Shown: positions 51,301-53,974 of the stretch, piece by piece
How positions within the stretch are numbered: the first letter of the stretch is position 1
Layout: each line of letters opens with the position of its first letter
Source of the DNA: Rana temporaria
Taxonomy: Eukaryota > Chordata > Amphibia > Anura > Ranidae
Length of the DNA: 64,000 nt
NCBI RefSeq assembly: GCF_905171775.1
Contig: NC_053497.1
Location: 40,895,781-40,959,780, forward strand
Direction of reading: 5' to 3'
The notes under the pieces: generated by a model
Told to the model about the DNA's origin: nothing
The model's input: the letters and a program-made list of their open reading frames with translations, nothing else
Databases searched by the model: none
Position numbers and translations under genes: made by a program

Positions 51301-53436
51301 TTTGCACGCGCAATGCGTGGCGCTCGCTGTAATCACTGAGACTCGTGGATCACAGATCCGTGTAAGGGGGCGGTCCCTTACCATGTGATCAGCTGTCAGC
51401 CTGATCACATGATGTTAACAAAGGATCGGTAATCGTTTTTTTTTCTCCTCCTGACAGCATGAGAAAAAAAAAGCAGATCACCGGGTTGTTTACAAGGGAC
51501 ATCGGCCTCCTCTGTGCCAAAAATACTGCCTGCCTGTGCCCACAGTGCCACCTATCAATGCCCACCTGTGATGCCAATCAGTGCCACCTAGTAATGCTGT
51601 CTATCAGTGTAACCGATCAGTGCCCATTTTTGCTACTCATCAGTGCCCATCACTGCAACCTATCAGTGCCACTTCTCAGTGCCACCTATCAATGCCCTTC
51701 AGTGCCACCTCAGTGCTGCCTATCAGCGTACATCAATTAAGGAGAGAAATTACCCGTTTGCAAAATTTTATTAAAAAAAAATATAATTTTTTTTTTTTTA
51801 ATCTGTCTTTTTAATTTTTAACAAAAAATAAAAATCGCAGAGGTGATACAATACCACCAAAAGAAAGCTATATTTGTGGGGAAAACATTATAAAAATGTA
51901 ATTTGGGTACAGTGTTGTCTGACCGCGCAATTGTCATTCAAAATGCGACAGCGTTGAAAGCTGAAAATTGGTCTGGGCAGGAAGGGGGTTTAAGTGCCCA
52001 GTAAGCAAGTGGTTAAGGGACCAGGATCTGCATATAATTTTGAGGGCTAATAAACATTTTAAGCCCTGCCACAGTAAATGTATTCTGGCTGGATAGCTGA
52101 TACTGCTTTAAAGGGTCACTAAAGGAAAAAAAAATTGCCTAAAATTAATGTCTGCAAGGTAGACAGACAGAATAGTGTAATGATTCTGTTAAAAAACGAG
52201 TAAATACCTATTAAATTCCTTCATCTATATCACCTCCAGCGTTCTAGTTTCTGTTCTCTCATTCACTTCCTGGGTTGCGGCGCTCGTTCATGTAAGAACT
52301 ACATTTCCCAGTATGAATTGCGGCACGCCCAGTAATTCACACCTCCTTGAAGTCTCTAACACGTAGAGAGCGTCCTGCCGCACAGATGTAGTTCCCAGGA
52401 GGGGGCGAGCATGTTACTGACCACCGCAGTAAAGCCTCCCTTCACGGTGGTGAGTAACAATCAGACAAGTAGGAAGTGTACAGAACAGAGAAGAAATAGA
52501 GCAACTTCTGAGCAAAAACGAACAATGAGGAAGTGAAAAAAGGAATGTCTGCAGGTAAAGGATGTTTTTTATGAAAAAAAAAAAAAAATTCCTTTACAAC
52601 CCCTTTAAGTACACCGGTGTAACTAAGACCTTGAGGCTCCGTGGACACCCGATCGCAGGCGGAATCACTGCGATTCTGCCTGAAATTTAAAATCGTTACA
52701 TAACGCAGGACATATTTGCAATGCCACTACTTCCTAATGGCACCCCAAACCCGCCATGATTTTGCCGCGACTATTGCAATGCTTGCAATTATCATAATTA
52801 TTACAATTGCAATAATAATAATGATTGCACTCAAAAAAGGAACATAGGCTTCTTTTGGCCAACAGCGTTGCAATTTGCCACACGGCACAATTGGGGTGTC
52901 AGAAGTAATGGCATCGCAAATGCGCTTCGCAGTGATTTGGAATCGTTGCGATTCTCCCTGCAATCAGGCACGAATGGAGCCTAAAACATAGCATGTGAAT
53001 GCATTGTCACCACACATGCTGCAGTGTGAATGGACTCTGAGAAGGAATGTCAAACCTCTGCAGAGAGACCACCGCTTCCCCACAGAGCCCATGGGTCCTA
53101 CTTTGCAGCCTGCTGGCAGAAGATGGGCTTTTCTACTCAGGCTGGGGCTACTTTCTAAAGAAAACAAACTCTAGAGCCTTTAATGTTTGTTGGGAAGCTG
53201 ATTTAACCAAAATAATGTAGTTGTTCATACAGATGTACGTTTTAACCCCAGGAATCTATGGGGGGCCGGGGAGTTGTAGTCCTCCCTGCTGGGATCCGGT
53301 CAGTGGGGACACCATGCTCACTTCCCACCTCCCTTCACAAGCCATTACCCTGCATGAAGTTGGCGGAGCCGTCCGGCCGGCTCAGCAGGCTCTGCTCACA
53401 GCCAACCTCCCGCAGACTCGATTCTACCGCCTCCAT
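15302..53436 (-). CDS. EXOSC5: EXOSC5 (Rrp46), RNA exosome ring subunit, six coding exons
   Basis: It encodes a non-catalytic RNase PH-fold subunit of the nuclear and cytoplasmic RNA exosome ring, paired with EXOSC8 in the human complex. Coding exons on minus are 53436-53349, 43708-43595, 41092-40971, 25543-25403, 23286-23197 and 15394-15302. They join in frame to 648 nt, 215 residues plus stop; human EXOSC5 has 235 residues. Recognisable family segments are CEQSLLSRPDGSANF, DTSVLAGVYGP, LGTLHPRTSITVVLQ, LLACCLNAACMGLMDAG, RAVLTLAIES and the C-terminal FYRDSVKRRYSKS. All five introns are GT/AG. I chose the ATG at 53436; an in-frame ATG at 53550 would add 38 residues. Those residues have no similarity I recognise and lie in the promoter gap. 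Introns are about 9.6, 2.5, 15.4, 2.1 and 7.8 kb and are filled with transposons. It is divergent from BCKDHA. Confidence 0.95.
15640..18160 (+). repeat. 55-bp satellite with 218-bp higher-order units, in EXOSC5 intron 5
   Basis: The basic unit is 55 bp (GTGACACCAACAGTAGG... to CCCACTGCAGG). A 53-bp variant containing CTGACAAAAGGGAGC recurs at 16141, 16359, 16742, 16960, 17178, 17671 and 17889. The spacings are 218, 383, 218, 218, 493 and 218, that is 3x55+53 plus three or five extra 55-mers. Central copies are nearly identical and edge copies are degraded. The short minus-strand frames repeated through it are satellite artefacts. Confidence 0.95.
18160..18880 (+). repeat. 35-bp satellite subfamily fused to the 55-bp array
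   Basis: Units of about 35 bp carry GGGCTATGGGATATGGAGTC then TGTACCCCCAGAAGG. They are interleaved with longer units containing GTAGAGTGACACCACCAG. The shared GGAGTCTGT and GGGTGACACC words show derivation from the 55-mer. Confidence 0.9.
18880..19480 (+). repeat. Degraded edge of the intron 5 satellite
   Basis: The words CACTGCAGGGTGACAC and ATGGAGTCT persist at irregular spacing and with substitutions, fading out near 19480. Confidence 0.8.
19481..19957. other. EXOSC5 intron 5, no feature recognised
   Basis: No exon, terminal repeat or tandem structure was seen in this stretch. Confidence 0.4.
20232..20379 (+). mobile_element. Palindromic hAT MITE, 148 bp, perfect target duplication
   Basis: The ends are CATGGGTCTTCAAACTA and TAGTTTGAGGATCCCTG, flanked by GTCTATGC on both sides (20224-20231 and 20380-20387). 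The inner inverted repeats GGCCCTCCAGTTG and CAGCTGGAGGG are shared with 42468-42624 and 58493-58651. Confidence 0.9.
20388..20717 (+). mobile_element. hAT-type element, 330 bp, reusing the neighbouring target
   Basis: The ends are CATAGGTGTCAAACAC and GTTTGACACCCCTG. The left flank GTCTATGC is the right duplication of the preceding MITE. The right flank is CTCTATGC (20718-20725), a 7/8 match. Confidence 0.85.
20800..21065 (-). repeat. Dispersed repeat containing GAACCGGCC
   Basis: The same family is at 42958-43220 and 62937-63180, here in the opposite orientation. Shared phrases are GAACCGGCCAAGATTC, GATGAATCGACT and CCCATCAACA. Confidence 0.65.
21200..21665 (+). mobile_element. Tc1/mariner-type MITE, 466 bp, TA duplication
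   Basis: The ends CAGTGGAACCTTGGATT and AATCCAAGGGTCCACTG are inverted repeats flanked by TA on both sides (21198-21199 and 21666-21667). Confidence 0.88.
21668..22076. other. EXOSC5 intron 5, no feature recognised
   Basis: No exon or repeat boundary was identified. Confidence 0.35.
22077..22265. repeat. Palindromic MITE, arms about 70 bp
   Basis: Arms 22077-22146 and 22195-22265 are near-perfect reverse complements (CTCCCTGGTGTGGAGTGTCG against CGACACTCCACACCAGGGAG). The loop is about 48 nt. Confidence 0.85.
22266..23196. other. EXOSC5 intron 5, donor side, mostly unannotated
   Basis: No repeat family was recognised except an A run near 23160. It directly follows the exon 5 donor. Confidence 0.4.
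23197..23286 (-). CDS. EXOSC5: EXOSC5 exon 5
   Basis: It is 90 nt, phase 0 on both sides, with acceptor TATTTCCAG and donor GTAAGG. It encodes ESRAVLTLAIESTENKVLMV then SSRGMYSPAE, which aligns with human EARAVLTFALDS...GLYSDTE. Confidence 0.95.
23388..23528 (-). mobile_element. hAT fragment with AGGTTGAGAACCACTG end
   Basis: The right end CAGGTTGAGAACCACTG and the adjacent GATTTGGTGACCCCTGGC match, in reverse orientation, the left part of 30792-31676. The other end is missing. Confidence 0.75.
23825..24026 (+). mobile_element. Degraded AAGTAAACCC/GGGTTTACTT MITE
   Basis: It runs from TAAGTAAACCC to GGGTTTACTTCCGCTTTAA. It shares GCTGCCATCTTGG and GGATGGTTTGACAGTTTGG with the element at 42021-42408. 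Confidence 0.6.
24095..25115 (-). mobile_element. TTAA-target transposon, non-autonomous, about 1 kb
   Basis: It has TTAA at both ends (TTAACTTCTTCAGACC and GTAAGCAAGTGGTTAA). The interior GATCAAATACCACCAAAAG and ATAAAAACCACACAGG is the reverse of the 6208-7140 copy. It lies in EXOSC5 intron 4. Confidence 0.75.
24319..24364. repeat. Perfect 22-bp-arm palindrome inside the TTAA element
   Basis: Arms 24319-24340 and 24343-24364 are exact reverse complements separated by AA (AATGAGAGATGATCTCATAT and its complement). Confidence 0.9.
25403..25543 (-). CDS. EXOSC5: EXOSC5 exon 4
   Basis: It is 141 nt, phase 0, with acceptor CTCTTCTCAG and donor GTCAGT. It encodes 47 residues starting LLACCLNAACMGLMDAG and including PMRALFCGVTCALDAD. 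This is the most conserved block of the protein. Confidence 0.95.
25544..26187. other. EXOSC5 intron 3, acceptor side
   Basis: About 26000-26180 has repeated phrases (GGTGAGCG, GAGAGAGGA, GATCAGCA, GAGCTGGGGG) suggesting an old tandem duplication. Otherwise nothing was recognised. Confidence 0.4.
26188..26393 (+). mobile_element. Non-autonomous hAT with the 32303-40440 termini, 206 bp
   Basis: The ends are TAAGGATGAGC and GCTCATCCTTA, one substitution from TAGGGATGAGC of the autonomous element. Perfect 8-bp duplications GTTACTAC are at 26180-26187 and 26394-26401. The two halves are imperfect inverted repeats. Confidence 0.9.
26530..27370 (+). repeat. Degenerate minisatellite, about 33-38-bp units
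   Basis: More than 20 diverged units are built on TTGGTGTCAGTAGGAGGAAT and AGTGCCCCAT. Unit length and sequence drift, so the array is old. Confidence 0.85.
27371..28990. other. EXOSC5 intron 3, largely repeat-poor stretch
   Basis: About 27870-28500 lacks the CpG words, inverted repeats and tandem structure typical of the rest of the window. No coding frame was recognised. Confidence 0.35.
29000..29964 (-). mobile_element. TTAA-target transposon, partial
   Basis: The right end CTCCAGTTGGTTAA is at 29964. The interior (CATAAAGAGGACCTG, CTATTACAAGGGATG, CACACGTGAGG) is the reverse of parts of 59200-59660. The left end was not located. A GATA/TATA microsatellite lies at about 29820-29862. Confidence 0.55.
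29965..30791. other. EXOSC5 intron 3, no gene
   Basis: It contains a C run of about 22 at 30302-30323. No other recognisable structure was seen. Confidence 0.4.
30792..31676 (+). mobile_element. hAT (Charlie-like ends) element, 885 bp
   Basis: Termini CAGTGGTTCTCAACCTG and AGGTTGAGAACCACTG are inverted repeats. Perfect 8-bp duplications CTCTAAAA lie at 30784-30791 and 31677-31684. There is no transposase frame. A purine-rich GGAGAGAAAG-type stretch (31260-31470) lies inside. Confidence 0.9.
31685..32294. other. EXOSC5 intron 3, flank of the large hAT element
   Basis: It contains an A run near 32199 and no other recognised feature. Confidence 0.35.
32307..32417. promoter_or_regulatory. Left subterminal cluster of GTTCG/CGAAC motifs
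   Basis: Nine GTTCG or CGAAC pentamers occur in about 110 bp, several as the palindrome TTCGAA or CGAACGTTCG. hAT transposases of other families bind short subterminal repeats, so this is a candidate transposase-binding region. Confidence 0.65.
32820..34215 (+). repeat. 131-bp tandem array inside the hAT element, about ten copies
   Basis: The period is 131 bp (GGCGCAACAT at 32910, 33041, 33172 and on). Each unit contains the palindrome GCCCCTGTTACACAGGGGC and differs at few positions. The array lies on the 3' side of the transposase gene. Confidence 0.95.
34216..34605 (+). repeat. 76-bp tandem array derived from the 131-bp unit, five copies
   Basis: The period is 76 bp (GGCCACGTGC at 34220, 34296 and on). 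Units keep the CACGTGCAAAGTATTGCATC and GTTACACAGGGGC parts of the 131-mer and end with TTAGGCCTTAGG. Confidence 0.95.
34751..38008 (-). CDS. hAT transposase with BED zinc finger, 1085 residues, intact
   Basis: This is a cut-and-paste transposase of the hAT superfamily, similar in layout to ZBED-type proteins. The ATG at 38008 has A at -3 and G at +4. Layout: basic Ser/Gly-rich N-terminus, acidic stretch (about 170-200), BED finger (W240, C255, C258, H279, H284), RNase-H-like core with Asp in LTADSWSS (D446) and SDNGTNLL (D584), CxxH (C603, H606) and PTRWNS (W668), insertion with Glu and Gln runs (about 760-830), and C-terminal dimerisation region (about 980-1070) with PASSVLSERTFSAAG. By comparison with Hermes, the last catalytic acid may be E1037. 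At 1085 residues it is longer than most hAT transposases because of low-complexity segments. There is no internal stop or frameshift. Synonymous host-domesticated origin is unlikely, given the perfect element ends. Confidence 0.95.
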   Translation of the reverse strand: MAGRTKRGRESRGQAGSASRGNAGDGCGAFSSARGRGRSSFFSGAGRVEPQHAEKLVEWMTKPSSSSSSSLTQTDYSLSGKAAAKASSTLCTMGSHNPSLVPPCPPEESPELFQHSVGYMLAEDAQRFEDSDDGTLIEEGIDVSPGRGGGREGQQSGSDVPPAGAYCQVVASDDEEGGDDEVIDSTWVPGRREEEEEEDEAQAHLQRGRKPSRGQLKGSTPTALRGAAVSQRYSKSSLVWAFFETCPSDATFAVCNICLKRISRGQNITRLGTTCLSRHMSTCHAARWQAYQKDPHQRPKRSSPCPSVTSNPTRPLVLSAACTEGVEIGVSQRSSGSTSGQSTDITRQISLPQLLQRRKKYAPSHPHAQRLNASLAKLLALQLLPFQLVDSAPFREFVECAVPQWQVPKRHFFSRKAIPALYRHVEGNVHTSLDRAVSGKVHLTADSWSSRHGQGRYLSFTAHWVTLLAAGKDAGQGTVVLEVVPPPRLQNTTTACDTPLSSTPSSSSSSVASSCGDVGSEPAVLRRRTTGYAGMQAKRCHAVLELVCLGDRSHTGEEVLSALQGQAQRWLMPRQLKPGMVVSDNGTNLLSALRRGKLTHVPCFAHVLNLVVQRFLGRYPGLQDVLRQARKVCVHFRRSYNATARLTDLQREYNLPKNRLICDMPTRWNSTLAMLQRLHTQQRAINEYLCQYGSRTGSGELGFFSPRQWALIRDACTVLSPFEEATRMVSSDSACISETVPLIHMLEHTLRGIMDRALEAEQWEEEEDFLTSQGPLYPDTVPACPPGTQEEEEEEEEEDCISSMEVEPSTQHQQQQSSRDHLQSQGTRGLLRGWDEVAEDPVLLSDPEDCAPNASANLRCMASLILQSLRKDPRVRAIKERDHYWLATLLDPRYKSKVTDLMLPSQREQKMKLLREALQKGLCNAFPEPGGLPKPGPGQRLAEASVSQRRSGGEGGRLTDAFRQFFSPQPQGLTGSSNHRQRLVYMVREYLAAKSDLDTFPTENPLAYWVLRMDHWPELAQYAIELLACPASSVLSERTFSAAGGFVTDHRVRLSTDSVDRLTFIKMNQAWINTGYQAPDADVTE
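38020..38830 (-). repeat. 88-bp tandem array A upstream of the transposase, about nine copies
   Basis: The period is exactly 88 bp (GTCGCTGTCACACC at 38041, 38129, 38217 and on). Units contain GCGTTCAGATGGTATTAAAC and GTAAGAGCGACTTGG. It ends just upstream of the transposase start codon. Confidence 0.95.
38831..39700 (-). repeat. 88-bp tandem array B, about ten copies
   Basis: The period is 88 bp (CAGTAATAGCGACTGC at 38881, 38969 and on). It is a diverged version of array A, sharing ACACCAACTGC, TATTAAACAGCA and the GTAA-AGCGACT core. Units contain GCACGCACGCAGT. Confidence 0.95.
40016..40047 (+). repeat. (CTAT)n microsatellite
   Basis: About eight CTAT units lie in the putative leader of the hAT transposase transcript. 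Confidence 0.9.
40149..40156 (-). promoter_or_regulatory. TATA box candidate for the hAT transposase
   Basis: TATAAAAG lies on minus, preceded by a CGCCCCCC box, about 285 bp inside the right end and about 2.1 kb upstream of the transposase ATG. Its orientation fits transcription toward the gene. Confidence 0.55.
40183..40299 (-). promoter_or_regulatory. Two CCAAT-bearing palindromes upstream of the TATA box
   Basis: Arms 40183-40203 and 40207-40227 are perfect 21-bp reverse complements with a CCC loop. Arms 40239-40263 and 40274-40299 are complementary except for one indel. All four arms contain TTGGCCAAT or ATTGGCCAA, an NF-Y-like CCAAT box. Confidence 0.65.
40343..40432. promoter_or_regulatory. 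Right subterminal cluster of GTTCG/CGAAC motifs
   Basis: Eight GTTCG or CGAAC pentamers lie in about 100 bp next to the right inverted repeat, mirroring the left end. Confidence 0.65.
40449..40970. other. EXOSC5 intron 3, donor side
   Basis: No repeat was recognised. The sequence is AT-rich and appears single-copy within the window. Confidence 0.4.
40971..41092 (-). CDS. EXOSC5: EXOSC5 exon 3
   Basis: It is 122 nt, acceptor phase 1, with acceptor TTTCCAAATCAG. It encodes IQEKNQEQLIRETCESV then ILGTLHPRTSITVVLQ and INDAGS. The donor GTATCC is GT but otherwise a weak match to GTRAGT. The segment LGTLHPRTSITVVLQ is shared with mammalian EXOSC5. Confidence 0.95.
41093..41794. other. EXOSC5 intron 2, no feature recognised
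   Basis: No exon or repeat end was recognised, apart from a T run near 41703. Confidence 0.35.
41795..41990 (+). repeat. Dispersed repeat with a CTCTGTGCA...TGCACAGAG hairpin
   Basis: The inverted pair CTGCTCTGTGCA and TGCACAGAGCAG (41829-41856) is followed by GC-rich sequence with GGGGGCACCCGATACC. It resembles part of 11220-11280 (GGGGGCACCCGATGG). Confidence 0.45.
42021..42408 (+). mobile_element. TTAA-ended MITE interrupted by another MITE
   Basis: It runs from TTAAAGTGGAACTAAACCC to GGGTTTAGTTCCACTTTAA, perfect inverted ends containing TTAA. The element at 42151-42334 is inserted in its middle. Confidence 0.85.
42151..42334 (+). mobile_element. CCCCATACACAC-ended palindromic MITE, 184 bp, TTA duplication
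   Basis: The ends GGCCCCATACACAC and GTGTGTATGGGGTA are flanked by TTA on both sides (42148-42150 and 42335-42337). The arms GATTTTCTGCAGATTTTTGT and ACAAAAATCTGCAGAAAATC are complementary. A 3-bp TTA target fits a Harbinger-like mechanism. Confidence 0.8.
42468..42624 (+). mobile_element. Palindromic hAT MITE, 157 bp, perfect target duplication
   Basis: The duplications CTTTACAT lie at 42460-42467 and 42625-42632. The inner repeats GGCCCTCCAGCTG and CATCTGGAGGGCC are of the same family as 20232-20379 and 58493-58651. Confidence 0.9.
42958..43220 (+). repeat. Dispersed GAACCGGCC repeat
   Basis: It contains GAACCGGCCGAGATTCGAAC, GATCGATCAACTTGG and TGTTGATGGGG. Related copies are at 20800-21065 and 62937-63180. 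Confidence 0.65.
43595..43708 (-). CDS. EXOSC5: EXOSC5 exon 2
   Basis: It is 114 nt, phase 1 on both sides, with acceptor TATTTTACAG and donor GTAAGT. It encodes DTSVLAGVYGPVEIKISREL then HDKSTIEVMVRPKVGLP, which aligns closely with human DTSVLAGVYGPAEVKVSKE. Confidence 0.97.
43709..44304. other. EXOSC5 intron 1, acceptor side
   Basis: No exon or repeat boundary was recognised apart from a C run near 44057. Confidence 0.35.
44305..44780 (+). mobile_element. TTAA-type element remnant with a TTCAC MITE piece
   Basis: The phrase CACTATAGCCAAATGACGGC matches 24112-24135 of the TTAA element. The part from 44592 to 44690 (GGGACTGAGAAGCAGGAGTG ... CAGTGTGAACC) matches the right half of 10599-10827. 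Confidence 0.55.
44840..45329 (+). repeat. Dispersed repeat containing an (AT)n tract
   Basis: The part 44840-44960 is the reverse complement, with divergence, of 48765-48788 plus 48999-49078. A perfect (AT)n microsatellite is at 44979-45031. The class is unknown. Confidence 0.6.
45341..45759 (+). mobile_element. TTCACA-ended MITE, 419 bp, TTA duplication
   Basis: The left end GGCTGGCTTCACACTGAAG and right end CAATGTGAAAGGGGCC are flanked by TTA at 45338-45340 and 45760-45762. Internal self-complementary blocks contain GGTATAGCCGCGC and TATACCGC. Confidence 0.8.
46094..46465 (+). mobile_element. TTTCACAC-ended MITE, 372 bp, TTA duplication
   Basis: GGGTCCTTTCACACTAGCGG and CGTGTGAAAGAGCCC are the inverted ends. 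TTA flanks both sides (46091-46093, 46466-46468). The interior is rich in GTCCG/CGGAC. Confidence 0.8.
46491..47059. other. EXOSC5 intron 1, low-complexity, no gene
   Basis: T and A runs occur near 46878, 46985 and 47020. A short palindrome with CCTTAATGCA is at 46505-46530. Confidence 0.4.
47060..47549 (-). mobile_element. tRNA-derived SINE
   Basis: Read on minus from 47549, the head has an A-box-like GTGGCTCAACGCG, then a B-box-like GGTTCGGATCC about 55 nt later. This is the spacing of an RNA polymerase III tRNA promoter. A GC-rich body follows. The end near 47060 is approximate. Confidence 0.7.
47731..48300 (+). repeat. Dispersed repeat with ACCCGGCGTTGCCCGG and 168-bp internal repeats
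   Basis: The head CTGAATACCCGGCGTTGCCC is followed by three tandem units. CATATAAGTAA recurs near 47863, 48032 and 48200, a period of about 168 bp. It ends in CATACATACACACACAC. This head motif is widespread in animal genomes, but I do not assign a class. Confidence 0.65.
48303..48358. repeat. (TA)n microsatellite
   Basis: About 27 TA units directly follow the preceding repeat. Confidence 0.95.
48359..48466 (+). mobile_element. TTAA element fragment, terminal part
   Basis: ATGTTTGGGGGTTCCACATA and TTTTCTAGCAAAAAATAATG lead to the end GACTTTAAGTGGTTAA. Confidence 0.6.
48765..49078 (-). repeat. Dispersed repeat split by a hAT MITE
   Basis: The left part (to 48788) and right part (from 48999) are continuous in the paralogue at 44840-44960. 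This identifies the uninterrupted sequence. Confidence 0.75.
48789..48998 (+). mobile_element. Non-autonomous hAT with the 32303-40440 termini, 210 bp
   Basis: The ends are TGGGGATGAGC and CTCATCCCTA. Perfect duplications TATAGATG lie at 48781-48788 and 48999-49006. The inner parts GTGTTCGCACACTCC and GAGTGTGCGAACAC are inverted and carry GTTCG/CGAAC. It is similar to 26188-26393. Confidence 0.92.
49079..49363 (-). mobile_element. TTAA element fragment
   Basis: It contains GATTAAATACCCCCAAAAG, GACCGCGCAATTGTCATTC and the terminal GTAGGCAAGTGGTTA, parallel to 51244-52016. Confidence 0.65.
49408..50078 (+). mobile_element. Harbinger-type MITE, 671 bp
   Basis: The ends are GGCCTAGATTCAC and GAATCTGGGCC. 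The interior is of the 7582-8304 type, including TTACGTAAACGGCGTA and GCGCATGCTCAG. The left flank TTA and right flank TCA may be a decayed duplication. Confidence 0.75.
50079..50350. other. EXOSC5 intron 1, no feature recognised
   Basis: No gene or repeat was recognised between the two transposons. Confidence 0.35.
50351..50580 (+). mobile_element. TTAA element, left part only
   Basis: It starts TTAACCGCTTCAGCCCC and reaches GGTGGCATTTGATCACCTCTG and GCTATAAACAAAAG before a Harbinger MITE interrupts it. Confidence 0.7.
50582..50965 (+). mobile_element. Harbinger-type MITE, truncated on the right
   Basis: The left end GGGCCAGATTCTCGTAG is at 50583 and the interior GGCGTAGCGTAAATAGGCC is typical. 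It breaks off near 50965 at CGTCCATACCAGC, without a second terminus. Confidence 0.7.
50966..51243. other. EXOSC5 intron 1 spacer
   Basis: The sequence is GA-rich with a T run near 51190. No feature was recognised. Confidence 0.35.
51244..52016 (-). mobile_element. TTAA-target transposon, non-autonomous, 773 bp
   Basis: It has TTAA at both ends (TTAACCATTAAAGGCCC and CAGTAAGCAAGTGGTTAA). It includes a short array of CAGTGCCACCTATCA words (51540-51740) and GATACAATACCACCAAAAG. Confidence 0.75.
52108..52608. mobile_element. TTAA-ended MITE, 501 bp, imperfect palindrome
   Basis: It runs from TTAAAGGGTCACTAAAGGAA to TTCCTTTACAACCCCTTTAA, with inverted ends containing TTAA. The centre contains GGGGGCGAGCATG, like the 22077-22265 palindrome. 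Confidence 0.7.
52632..53042 (+). mobile_element. Probable MITE with TCCGTGGACAC and GTGTGAATGGA ends
   Basis: The left GGCTCCGTGGACACC and right GCAGTGTGAATGGACTC are imperfect inverted repeats. The interior is rich in GCGATT/AATCGC and includes an ATT/AAT run at 52785-52825. Confidence 0.5.
53349..53436 (-). CDS. EXOSC5: EXOSC5 exon 1
   Basis: It encodes MEAVESSLREVGCEQSLLSR then PDGSANFMQ and the first base of a Gly codon, with donor GTAATG. CEQSLLSRPDGSANF matches mammalian CEQNLLSRPDGSASF. Confidence 0.93.
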
Positions 53437-53657
53437 CCTTCTCCTGACTACAACGTGCGTAGCACTTCCGGGGTCCTCATCCCGCCCAGGTTGCCCTTGT
53501 CCTGCCTGACCGGCGGAATGCCAAAATCCCCCCTCATTTGTGAGCACCATGATGTGTACGGGGGGGATTCCTGTATGCTGAGCTTCTGAGGGAAAAATGT
53601 CTGTGTGGAGTCGGGGTCCTAAATGAGAGCGGGCAGGTCAGGGCAGTCTGAGGAAAG
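53437..53657. promoter_or_regulatory. Candidate bidirectional EXOSC5/BCKDHA promoter
   Basis: The two start codons are 221 bp apart, pointing away from each other. The gap lacks a TATA box and holds an ETS/GABP core. A YY1-like AAGATGGCTGC overlaps the plus start codon (53655-53665). Such compact promoters are common for divergent housekeeping pairs. Confidence 0.7.
53464..53471 (+). promoter_or_regulatory. ETS/GABP site ACTTCCGG
   Basis: This is an exact ACTTCCGG core (CCGGAAGT on minus), 28 bp upstream of the EXOSC5 ATG and 187 bp upstream of the other. GABP commonly drives genes for mitochondrial proteins. Confidence 0.6.
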
Positions 53658-53726
53658 ATGGCTGCGCTGAGGGCACTGCTGAGGATCCGGGCTCCGGCTG
53701 GATGGAGGGGGATGGTGGGCAGACAG
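53658..53726 (+). CDS. BCKDHA: BCKDHA exon 1 (mitochondrial presequence)
   Basis: The ATG at 53658 opens MAALRALLRIRAPAGWRGM then VGRQ, 23 residues, ending at a GTGAGA donor in phase 0. Arg, Ala and Leu with no acidic residue are typical of a mitochondrial targeting peptide. The sequence alone does not name the gene. The name rests on position: in mammals EXOSC5 is head to head with BCKDHA, the E1-alpha subunit of the branched-chain 2-oxoacid dehydrogenase complex in the mitochondrial matrix. No exon encoding the mature N-terminus was found before 64000, so intron 1 would exceed 10.2 kb. The alternative is another mitochondrial gene at the same position. Confidence 0.72.
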
Positions 53727-53974
53727 GTGAGAGGGGCTGGGTATGGGCTGTATATAGGGGTGGGGGGTGTATATAATGAAGATATTGGAGGGGTCTGTAT
53801 GTAGGGATGACCATACACCATCCAGTCTCCTCTACAGCCCCCTCCAGCTATGGAGTGTATTGTATGGGGACATTGGGCCAGCTTGGCACGGTATAAGTAT
53901 GAAGATTCCATATATCTGAGGGGAAGGTGACAATGGGTGTAGTTGTCGGTGCAACGACTATGATGGTCGCTGTC

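Noticed and set aside
53221..53589. Plus-strand open frame of 122 codons opposite EXOSC5 exon 1
   Set aside because: It is the antisense shadow of EXOSC5 exon 1 and the promoter. The minus-strand reading matches a known family and has a proper donor.
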